In this document: positions 16,779 through 24,518 of the stretch, in pieces
How the letters are laid out: each line of letters starts with the position of its first letter
Position numbering within the stretch: position 1 is the first letter of the stretch
Source: Muribaculaceae bacterium
GTDB lineage: Bacteria > Bacteroidota > Bacteroidia > Bacteroidales > Muribaculaceae
Assembly (NCBI GenBank): GCA_022509125.1
Contig: JAFLTU010000023.1
Coordinates: forward strand, 1-37,850
DNA length: 37,850 bases
Direction: 5' to 3'
Made by a program: the position numbers and the translations under genes
The notes under the pieces: generated by a model
The model's database searches: none
What the model was told of the DNA's origin: nothing
Seen by the model: the letters and a program-made list of their open reading frames with translations, nothing else

Positions 16779-16998
16779 TAAAGGAAGGGACTTTCTCCGA
16801 AAGTCCAAAATAAAGGAAGGGGCTTTCTCCCAAAGTCCTAACAAAGCGAAGGGACTTTCTCCGAAAGTTCCAAAATAAAGGAAGGGACAACCTCCGAAAG
16901 TCCTAACAAAGCGAAGGATTTTCTCCGAGAATCCTTATAAATAAAGGATTTCATCCAAACTCCTGATAATCAGGGCCGAAGGCGTCAGCCTTCGACCC
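16777..16998. repeat. Array of six hairpin units plus a larger hairpin
   Basis: About six degenerate 31-33-bp units start at the stop codon of the 14100 gene. Each has the plan (AAATAAAGGAA or AACAAAGCGAA) then GGACTTTC-TCC-GAAAGTCC. Clear hairpins lie at 16788-16806, 16820-16838, 16852-16871 and 16916-16934; the one around 16885-16904 has lost its left arm. The unit at 16916 has changed both arms (GGATTTTC/GAGAATCC) and still pairs. A separate hairpin CGAAGGC-GTCA-GCCTTCG follows at 16977-16994. No gene lies in this 249-nt gap. Confidence 0.9.
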
Positions 16999-17027
16999 AA
17001 AAAATTTTTAAAAACTTAAAGTGCCTG

Positions 17028-19601
17028 ATGTTTAAATCCAAATACTTTACTTTCGCTCTTGTTCTGGCAGGATTGTTTTCAGCCTGCACAGACGAGTTGA
17101 CACTCGATTCTCCCGGCTCAACTAAGGATCGCTTGCAGCAGATCGACATGAACGAATCGCTCATGATTCCCTTAGCAATTTCCGGCGACTCTTTCTCAAC
17201 GGGAACCCGAGCTGAAGACTCCTCGCTCCAGAATGGATCGGCACGCGAGCATGCAATAGACTTTGATATCGACAAGGAGTGTTTCGCAATTTTCTTCGAT
17301 GACGAAGACAATTTCATGTATGTCAGAACCCTCTATCAGCATGACCAGCTCGGAGTCGGTGAAACCCTGACGGGACCCAACGACATTGGTGAATACCGTG
17401 CATACGCCGTCGCTTATATCAAAAAACCGGCTGATTATGACAAACTCGTCAATCCCAAAAACGAGGATGGTTCAGACAAGAAGGAAGACAAATATAAAGA
17501 AGACCTTGAGGAAGCCGCTAAGCTTCTTCCGGCAAAGGTGCTTGTAGTTCTGAATGGCGGCCGTGTCCACGATGCGCTCCTCAATAAATTCCATATCCAA
17601 AGTTTCCTCGACGATGAAAACTACGGGAAACTGATAGGGGTTACAGAATCCGGAGAAACCGTCACTCCTCCGAAGGCCTATGATTTCCTATATTTCACAT
17701 GGTCGTCTGAGCTCTCGCTCTCAGCATCCAATAATAACGACGACGTGATCGGCATTAACAACCATGCTCACTTCACGATGACCAACTCCGCTTACTATGG
17801 TCCTGAGGAAGAATTCGTTGAGGTGCCCGATGAGGAGGGTTCAGAATCCAAGCATTGGGAAACACGGCCTGTCAATCCTTCCGCTAAGAATGATTATGAA
17901 CATTATGAACTCAAAACTATCGTGCCGATCAACAAGGCTTGCATCGTTGATGCGATGTCGAGCAATATCACCCCGAAGAATGCAGCCGCGACTATCTATG
18001 TGGAACGTATGGCCGTGAAATTCTCAGCCCCGAAGTTCTCCACCGACGTGATCGGTTCCGACCGCATCTTCCGTCCTTCCCAGAATTCACAGTCTGTAGT
18101 GATATATTCTTGGAATAAGGACGGCACTCTCCATGCCGAAGACACCAACTGGCGTATCCACCTCATCGGATGGACCATCAATGGTCGCGAGAAGGAAAAC
18201 TTCCTTTTCAAACACATACAGCAGGCATGGGACGGTTCGCGCTATGATGAAAAAACCGGAGTGCTTACCCCAGGGCAGGGATACACCGATAATGGTTACC
18301 TCGAAAATTGGAAACCAAAGTTATGGAACGATTATGGCCATCGCAGAAGCTATTGGAGCGTCGACCCGCATTATGACAATGATTACACGGTTACAACCGA
18401 AAACGGAAACATCACTCGGTCCGGCGATTTCTATCCCTGGCAATACCGTGCTGCCGTAGACCGTCAGGATATCTCCTATACCCAGGACGAAAACAACGTA
18501 GCCCTCCGTTATATGACCTTCAATCAGGTAAACTATTGGGAGGAGGGTTCGCTCACAATCTCTGAAAACACTTTCCACCCGTATAAGACCTTAGACGACA
18601 ATGGCGAGACTCATACCCCCCCATTCAACGTCTACAACAAACCAAATTATAAAGACTCGAGGGCATCGCTTCTGATGGGTCCGCATCTGCTTGTCACAGC
18701 CAGGATATTGCTCTCCAACGACAAGGCAGAAGACGATGACTATATCGGTCAATTCTCACGCGTGGAGGACCTTTACGGCGACCGTTATTTCCGCTATTTC
18801 AAAACCAAAATGGATTGCTTCCGACTGTTTGTGAAGGATATCAACGACGCCTTGCGCACCCAGCACAACATGTCGTTCAAAATGTATTCCTGGAGCTCTA
18901 CCACTTCCGGAAACGACAACGCCTCATCTTACACTGCCGTCCCCTCAGGAAAGTGTGCACTCATGTTCGATTGTGAGCTTGAACATACTGAAGACTATGA
19001 ATTACGTTGGACACAGGAAGATAAAGAAATATATAAAAGTGTTGTGGCTTTAAAAGCCTTACTTCACAACAAACGTGTGGCCGATTGTTTCGACATACTC
19101 GAGAAACATCCTGAAATTCCCCTCTTCATGGATGCCCATATCAAGGATGGCGACTCGCGTATAATCCCCTGGATCCCCGGAATGGTGTTCCGTAACGTAG
19201 AAGAAAATAAAACTGACATCCTTGAAGTCCGGAGAGCCGACGGTTCAGTGGTAACGCCTCCGGCAAATGAACAATCAGGCTGGACCAACAACATGAGAAA
19301 ATCCCTAATCTACGAATGGTTCGGCCCGATCGACCACTATGCTAACGGTTTCATGTATTATGCCGCCGACATACCCCACTATATCGTGGACAGGGAAAGC
19401 AAAGAGGGTTATTATGGCACTGTAAGAAACCATTGGTACACCTTCACTATCACCGCTATCAACTCGTTGGGCACACCCGTGGACGACCCGAATCTCAAGA
19501 TTATCCCGGCTCGCTATAACTACCGCGACCAGATTTCGGTGAACATCGAGCCTTTCGACTGGCACATCATCCCCTCAGTCGATGTAGCCTTCCCTAATTA
19601 A
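17028..19601 (+). CDS. Mfa1-family fimbrillin lipoprotein (copy A2)
   Basis: Lipoprotein fimbrillin of 857 residues. The lipobox is FSAC (Cys20) followed by TDEL, and the candidate maturation site is STGTRAEDS (Arg61-Ala62). The C-terminal segment GYYGTVRNHWYTFTITAINS, then LGTPVDDPNLKIIPAR and IEPFDWHII, is the Mfa1/fimbrillin C-terminal domain and matches the gene at 11555 position for position. A conserved WxIHLIGWTINGREKENFLF segment in the middle also matches WKINIMGWGVNAVESKENIF in that protein. Together the two are paralogues. It stands alone between the hairpin array and the next gene, 28 nt downstream. The polymerising or accessory role cannot be decided from sequence. Confidence 0.85.
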   Translation: MFKSKYFTFALVLAGLFSACTDELTLDSPGSTKDRLQQIDMNESLMIPLAISGDSFSTGTRAEDSSLQNGSAREHAIDFDIDKECFAIFFDDEDNFMYVRTLYQHDQLGVGETLTGPNDIGEYRAYAVAYIKKPADYDKLVNPKNEDGSDKKEDKYKEDLEEAAKLLPAKVLVVLNGGRVHDALLNKFHIQSFLDDENYGKLIGVTESGETVTPPKAYDFLYFTWSSELSLSASNNNDDVIGINNHAHFTMTNSAYYGPEEEFVEVPDEEGSESKHWETRPVNPSAKNDYEHYELKTIVPINKACIVDAMSSNITPKNAAATIYVERMAVKFSAPKFSTDVIGSDRIFRPSQNSQSVVIYSWNKDGTLHAEDTNWRIHLIGWTINGREKENFLFKHIQQAWDGSRYDEKTGVLTPGQGYTDNGYLENWKPKLWNDYGHRRSYWSVDPHYDNDYTVTTENGNITRSGDFYPWQYRAAVDRQDISYTQDENNVALRYMTFNQVNYWEEGSLTISENTFHPYKTLDDNGETHTPPFNVYNKPNYKDSRASLLMGPHLLVTARILLSNDKAEDDDYIGQFSRVEDLYGDRYFRYFKTKMDCFRLFVKDINDALRTQHNMSFKMYSWSSTTSGNDNASSYTAVPSGKCALMFDCELEHTEDYELRWTQEDKEIYKSVVALKALLHNKRVADCFDILEKHPEIPLFMDAHIKDGDSRIIPWIPGMVFRNVEENKTDILEVRRADGSVVTPPANEQSGWTNNMRKSLIYEWFGPIDHYANGFMYYAADIPHYIVDRESKEGYYGTVRNHWYTFTITAINSLGTPVDDPNLKIIPARYNYRDQISVNIEPFDWHIIPSVDVAFPN

Positions 19602-19604
19602 TAT

Positions 19605-19629
19605 TTGAAAGTTTAAAGTTTAAAGTTGA
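19605..19629. repeat. Short heptad array filling the 19602-19629 spacer
   Basis: TGAAAGT, TTAAAGT, TTAAAGT (19606-19626) run up to the ATG at 19630. The repeat is therefore the whole leader between two pilus genes and stands where a ribosome binding site would be. Confidence 0.85.
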
Positions 19630-21621
19630 ATGATATCTTCTGTCAAAATATTATCCTTTACGGCCATAGCGGCTCTCTTTTCGGTGTTGGGTGCCTGCAC
19701 CGACGAGCTTTCTCTCCCGGGCGAAGACTCAGGCGAAGTGGCTTACGTAGATGAATTCCCCGGATTACCCGATGAAATACGCGACGGCTACTCGATTGCC
19801 TTCCAGCTCAACGTAGACCCAATGAGCGGAGAGCAGCTTAGCCTCTCAACCAGGGCCACAGGTGAAAGCCTCCGCGAAATCGAACGTTTCGTCGACCTCG
19901 AAAAACTGCGTGTGCTCTTCTTCACCTGCCTCGACGACAACGACATAATCGACTCGGTTGGTAAACTCCTCACCCCCGAACGTTTGAAAACCTTCACCGG
20001 AACGCAATATGAAACCGGGGAACACGACTATTTCCTCTTCGAGGCAAAAAGCCGATGGGTTTCCGTCTTATCCACCGCCGATGCCTCCGATGCTTCATAT
20101 CAGGTGACGGCTCCGGTCTTCACCTACGGTAATAACGAAGACTATCAATGGAACAAAATACGCGAAATCCTCCAGACGCGTCCCTTCAAGGTAGTGGTCC
20201 TCGCAAACCGTCCCGACTCTATCCATGCCGTTGACTATGACGGTGGTCAATATGACGACCCTTATTATTATGACAACAAGGGACCATATTGGGGAAGAGC
20301 GGAAAGTGACGCCACAATCAATCTTTACAATACAGCACAAACCAAAAATTTCACAGGATTAGGCAAAACCCTGGCTATGCAGGAAGGTAATAACAAAATC
20401 GTAATGATCAACGACCTGCATCATTGCGAATGGGATGCAGTCTACGCTTACAAAAACAAAGATTACGGGCCATATGATTTTATATTGAAAAGTCCGCAAC
20501 ATCATACTAATGACAATGGAAAGGACAACTGGATGGGGGCCGTGACCTCGTGGACCAATTGGATGACCCATGATGAATGGAAAGATCTTAAAGGAGAAAA
20601 CGATCAAACTTTTGCTAATGCGGACTACCACAAGCAAGGTAAATGGATTTCAAATCCCAAAGATAAAGACAAACCTATAAATTTCTATCAGCTCCCTGAC
20701 AAAAATCAGGGCATTCCAATGTATGGCTGCCAGAAATTCGACCCTCTTACCACTTGGAAGGAGGGGACTCCCATGAATCTATCTCCATCTAAAAACATTA
20801 CCTCCAACGCTTCCTACAACCGCAAGGTTATCTCCCTCCTTAGATCCCTCGCCCGTATAGAACTATATATCCCAACGAGCCTCGGTTTCAAAGTTACGGA
20901 ACCATCACTCATGTATTCCAATGTGTTCGGTCGAACAGAACCAATAGATGTGGCGACTCCTACCGACCGGCTAATGAAGAAAGTACATGACACCTCTTGT
21001 GAATGGAACGACCTTTACAAATATGGTCCGGTAGTAACCAGTAGTGTAACTTCGATGAATGCATTTCTAAATAAAATGTCATATTTCTACGGGACATGGA
21101 GACATTGGTGGAATTTCAACGGAGTGCTTGATCCAAACAGCACATCAGTATTCCCGGCCAAAACATATCCCCATATTTTTAACCCCTGTATACAGCGTAA
21201 CGGTACGGCACGTCTCGACTTCGTTCAGACTACCGACGATGAAACACAATATTACCATTATGTGGTCTACACAGGTGAACGAAATATCAACGATCCCAAC
21301 AAGTTCAATGATTGGCAAACAAAGAACACGGAGTTTATGTATTTCCAATTCAATGTGGGAAATAATACATATAATCTTCCAATCAATCCATTGAATACGG
21401 GCAAACAGGTGCAAGAATATCTCAAGATAAATGCGAGTATGGGTAATTACCGTGCAATTATGGCTGAAAGCACCGACCCGAATGAATGGAATTATCCAAT
21501 CCTTCGCAACCACGTTTACACTTTCCGTGTCACTAAGGCCAACGGTGCTACTGACGGTGAGGGTATCGATGCTCTGGTCATCGTCGCCGAAGACCGCAAC
21601 GCCACCATCGATTTCTGGTAA
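19630..21621 (+). CDS. Fimbrillin-like lipoprotein (copy B2)
   Basis: Lipoprotein of 663 residues. The lipobox is LGAC (Cys23) followed by TDEL; the candidate cleavage site is LSLSTRATGES (Arg75-Ala76). The segment LLRSLARIELYIPTSLGF and the end YPILRNHVYTFRVTKANG ... TIDFW match the protein at 14100 (RSVAKIEIKIPTSL and LRNHYYSFTVKD). It is about 230 residues shorter, mainly because it lacks the inserted sandwich domain. Both also carry QPIPMYG/QGIPMYG-type segments followed by a hydrophobic strand. ATG at 19630 starts the signal peptide at once. C-terminal Trp as in several neighbours. A secreted pilus subunit, role within the fibre unknown. Confidence 0.78.
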   Translation: MISSVKILSFTAIAALFSVLGACTDELSLPGEDSGEVAYVDEFPGLPDEIRDGYSIAFQLNVDPMSGEQLSLSTRATGESLREIERFVDLEKLRVLFFTCLDDNDIIDSVGKLLTPERLKTFTGTQYETGEHDYFLFEAKSRWVSVLSTADASDASYQVTAPVFTYGNNEDYQWNKIREILQTRPFKVVVLANRPDSIHAVDYDGGQYDDPYYYDNKGPYWGRAESDATINLYNTAQTKNFTGLGKTLAMQEGNNKIVMINDLHHCEWDAVYAYKNKDYGPYDFILKSPQHHTNDNGKDNWMGAVTSWTNWMTHDEWKDLKGENDQTFANADYHKQGKWISNPKDKDKPINFYQLPDKNQGIPMYGCQKFDPLTTWKEGTPMNLSPSKNITSNASYNRKVISLLRSLARIELYIPTSLGFKVTEPSLMYSNVFGRTEPIDVATPTDRLMKKVHDTSCEWNDLYKYGPVVTSSVTSMNAFLNKMSYFYGTWRHWWNFNGVLDPNSTSVFPAKTYPHIFNPCIQRNGTARLDFVQTTDDETQYYHYVVYTGERNINDPNKFNDWQTKNTEFMYFQFNVGNNTYNLPINPLNTGKQVQEYLKINASMGNYRAIMAESTDPNEWNYPILRNHVYTFRVTKANGATDGEGIDALVIVAEDRNATIDFW

Positions 21622-21637
21622 ACATCCACAGTTGAAT

Positions 21638-21853
21638 AACCCCATGCAAGCTGCCTCGCAGAGGCTGCGCAGCTTGGGGAGAGAAACAAAAACTAACCCA
21701 AGGGCCTCGGAGAGGCCTAAGAAATTGGAAAGTGGTTTCACCATAAAGGCCTCGGAGAGGCCAAAGTTGATTAACCCCATGCAAGCTGCCTCGCAGAGGC
21801 TGCGCAAGCTTGGGGAGTCCGAAACAAAAACTAACCCAAGGGCCTCGGAGAGG
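21638..21853. repeat. Duplicated palindromic repeat block (ERIC/REP-like)
   Basis: An approximately 43-bp element with inner inverted repeats (AAGCTGC ... GCAGCTT around CCTC-GCA-GAGG) occurs at 21638-21680 and again at 21773-21816. Each is followed by a second 33-bp element at 21683-21715 and 21821-21853. The motif GGCCTCGGAGAGG is repeated once more alone at 21748-21760. The repeat period is 135-138 bp. A frame open through the block joins the next gene but looks accidental. Confidence 0.9.
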
Positions 21854-21871
21854 TCCAAGAACAACATAAGA

Positions 21872-24256
21872 ATGAAACATCCTATCAAAATACTATCCCT
21901 CTCGGCCATAGCAGCACTCCTTTCGTTGTTGGCATCCTGCTCCGACGATCTCATCCTTCCTGGTGATGACCGTCCCGCCCTTGACGAAGCCCAGGTCGAG
22001 GCCGACGGCCAACCCATCGACGTCTGGCTCGAAGACGATGCACTCCGCACGCGTAACGTGCAGTTCGGTCAGGGTACATCCGTGCGCATCAACACCGTAT
22101 GGCTCGGCATCTTCGATATCCAGAACGGAAATCTCGTGTCTTCTCAAGAAGTGAGAATGGGTTATGCTTTCCTGACATCCGGAACTGCTGAGTCCGGAGT
22201 GATCCGCCACAAACTCCCGGCACCCAACAGGAACCCTAGCTCAGGTCAGGGTTATTTCATGGTCGCTGTGGTAAATTATAACCTTGTAAACGGTTATAAA
22301 ACTTCCTCATCTTCAGAGCTCAGGCCACTTACCGATCTTCTCGGTGAGGTGAATACCTGGAGCGACTTCAACGCCATCGGCGTAGACACTCAGTCGGCCT
22401 ACTACGAGGGTGACGAAGATGACTCGGGACATAGTTCCGACTCACCTGTAATGGCAGGATTCCTACATTATGACCCCGTAGTCAATGGAATCAAATCACA
22501 CCCGAATACGGAGATGCACCTGAAGGTAGACCAATTCGCCTCAACTACCGGTAATCAGAAGGTGCAATTATCTCCTGCCACAGCCATTAACCCCGTGGCA
22601 AGTGGTGGAGCGTTGAGGTTTACACAGGCTACAACCTCCGACAAATACAATTTGACCAATTATACCCTTTATCTGCGCAGGCTCGTTGCAAATATCAATG
22701 TCAACATTGTTCCTGACAATGATAAAGTGGAGATTACAAAAGTGTCTTATAAAGTTTACAACACTCCGAAATCTGTGTATCTTATCGAGCGCCGGATGCT
22801 CGACAATGAAGATAAATTCACCTCCACGGCCTCTCTTTCTCCGAATTTCGCCGACAACATGAGTATTGGTTATGAGTCTGATGAACACTGGAATGAAACT
22901 CCTTCACAAGGATCAAACGGCAGTTGGAGTTTCTCCTTCCAGCATTTTGCCAATAAGCATTGGGCACGCACGCAACCGGAAGACTATGCGGACAGGGAAA
23001 AGGTGACTTACGACTCCCAGGGTAATATCTCCTACTTCAATGCCCTCGCCTCCAATTCAAGCGATTTCAACAACAATGCATCTTACATCGTGCTGAAGAT
23101 GCATATCACCGACAAGCTGCGCAACCGTTGCGCCGAAACGGAATACATCATCCACGAAGGTTACACATCCAATGCCGATGGGCTTGCGGAAAGTAACCAG
23201 ACTACACGTCTCAACGACTTTTCTGTGGCACGTAACGTGAACTATACCTATACGGTCAATGTCCACGGAATCGATAATATTTATTATAACGTCAACGCCA
23301 ATCCGAATGACAAAAAGGAAGATGACGGAGAGGAAGATGAAGAAAAGAAAGTAGAGGATGTCTTCTCAAATCAGGTAACTCAGCACCGCCCCGATCAGCA
23401 AGGCCAGGTTTGGAACGTTCTCTACGCCGGGGAAACCAAAAATAATGACGGAATAAGCAATTTCGGCTATATCCCTCCGACAGATGAATATATTCATGGC
23501 AATTACAAGAATTTCCTCGACTGGAACGGTCAATTCGGAAATAAAGGGATTCCGGTAAATGATAGCGAGGACAAATTTATAGGAACCTATTATCCGGCTT
23601 TCATTAAGTTCGATTCAAACAATCCCGACATAGCCTTCCGTATCTACGGATATAACAGTGCCTCCAATGCAACAAATGCAGAGGACCGGGTTGAGGGCTA
23701 CAACTTTAACTTCTCGGATGAATCTTTCACTTACCTCAACAACCTTTGGCCTCCATCCGTCGGAGATAAGAGCCGTTATTTCCAGGATTATGACGCCCTT
23801 GTAAACGACTATCTAAGGCAAGTTGGAGATGACAAGCAAGGTTCAATCGATACCCAGCTTTTCTACACCTTCCAATTCAGGATTCATAACCCATCCGGAA
23901 CACCCGACCCTAAATTCAAACTCGAAAATAAAGTAGAGGAGCTGAAACAACCTGACAACACCACCAAAACCAATACTTTTTCCATTGATCTCAACAACTG
24001 GGAATCTATCACACACCTCATCCAGGCAATCAAATATTTTAATTCACATAAGGAAGAATTTGGTGGGGAAGTGGAGCTCCCGGCTTTCGATCTCCTCGTT
24101 GCCCCACGTGCTCTGGAGGGAAGTTATGACACAGAGCGACCTATGGACTATGTGAGAGCCCTCTACATCGGCGACAAAAACGGCAAGATTGATGGGTTTG
24201 ATGGTTGCTCAAAGCGGCAAAACATCTTCGCAGCCATTCAAGGCATCCAAAAATAA
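21872..24256 (+). CDS. DUF4906-like fimbrial lipoprotein
   Basis: Lipoprotein of 794 residues, last gene of the first pilus cluster. Lipobox LLASC (Cys23) followed by SDDL. The matching protease site reads LRTRNVQ (Arg61-Asn62) instead of Arg-Ala. The segment DFSVARNVNYTYTVNVHGID (around residue 448) and the region with YVRALYIGDKNGKIDGFDGC near the C-terminus resemble DUF4906 proteins, which occur in Bacteroidales fimbrial loci. LYLRRLVANINVNIVPDND is a fimbrillin-like strand pair. A low-complexity acidic run (DDGEEDEEKK, around residue 485) separates two halves. ATG at 21872 opens into the signal peptide; upstream is repeat DNA. A tip or adhesin role is plausible but unproved. Confidence 0.75.
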   Translation: MKHPIKILSLSAIAALLSLLASCSDDLILPGDDRPALDEAQVEADGQPIDVWLEDDALRTRNVQFGQGTSVRINTVWLGIFDIQNGNLVSSQEVRMGYAFLTSGTAESGVIRHKLPAPNRNPSSGQGYFMVAVVNYNLVNGYKTSSSSELRPLTDLLGEVNTWSDFNAIGVDTQSAYYEGDEDDSGHSSDSPVMAGFLHYDPVVNGIKSHPNTEMHLKVDQFASTTGNQKVQLSPATAINPVASGGALRFTQATTSDKYNLTNYTLYLRRLVANINVNIVPDNDKVEITKVSYKVYNTPKSVYLIERRMLDNEDKFTSTASLSPNFADNMSIGYESDEHWNETPSQGSNGSWSFSFQHFANKHWARTQPEDYADREKVTYDSQGNISYFNALASNSSDFNNNASYIVLKMHITDKLRNRCAETEYIIHEGYTSNADGLAESNQTTRLNDFSVARNVNYTYTVNVHGIDNIYYNVNANPNDKKEDDGEEDEEKKVEDVFSNQVTQHRPDQQGQVWNVLYAGETKNNDGISNFGYIPPTDEYIHGNYKNFLDWNGQFGNKGIPVNDSEDKFIGTYYPAFIKFDSNNPDIAFRIYGYNSASNATNAEDRVEGYNFNFSDESFTYLNNLWPPSVGDKSRYFQDYDALVNDYLRQVGDDKQGSIDTQLFYTFQFRIHNPSGTPDPKFKLENKVEELKQPDNTTKTNTFSIDLNNWESITHLIQAIKYFNSHKEEFGGEVELPAFDLLVAPRALEGSYDTERPMDYVRALYIGDKNGKIDGFDGCSKRQNIFAAIQGIQK

Positions 24257-24292
24257 AAAATGAGTATCCTCTGTTTTCCCAAAAACCGAAAT

Positions 24293-24317
24293 GTAGGGAC
24301 ATCGCGTGCGATGTCTT
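24293..24317. repeat. Dispersed palindrome, copy 1
   Basis: GTAGG followed by GACATCGC-GT-GCGATGTC (perfect 8-bp arms, 24298-24315) and TT. The 25-bp string is identical to 28456-28480. Each copy lies a short way downstream of a stop codon. Confidence 0.9.
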
Positions 24318-24360
24318 ACAGTGAATTAAGATTAAAATAACACAACTTTCGCATATTTAC

Positions 24361-24483
24361 ATAGCCCTGGAAGGGCTTCGTCACGGTGGAGCCGTGACTG
24401 TGTTAACCCCCTGCGAGCGAAGCGAAGCTGGCGGTAAAATCAACCCTCTCTACCTCCTCAACCCCGGAGGGGTTGATTTTCAG
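24361..24483. repeat. Cluster of intergenic hairpins upstream of the 24519 gene
   Basis: Three hairpins follow one another: AGCCC-TGGAA-GGGCT, GTCACGG-TGGAG-CCGTGAC, and TCAACCCC-GGA-GGGGTTGA (24458-24476). In addition AAAATCAACC (24437-24446) can pair with GGTTGATTTT (24471-24480), which competes with the last hairpin. No promoter box could be identified in 24257-24518. Confidence 0.85.
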
Positions 24484-24518
24484 GGTGGAAATAACTTAGG
24501 AAGTTAAATTAGAATAAC

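Noticed and set aside
16777-16998. CRISPR array
   Set aside because: The units are contiguous degenerate hairpins without unique spacers of regular length, and no cas gene is in the window. The heptad arrays fail for the same reason.
14100-21621. vWA-domain tip adhesin as in Mfa5
   Set aside because: I looked for a MIDAS motif (DxSxS with later T and D) in the long subunits and did not find a convincing one.
21431-21871. Long N-terminal extension of the 21872 protein
   Set aside because: It overlaps the end of the previous gene and runs through the palindromic repeat block; a lipoprotein signal peptide starts at 21872.
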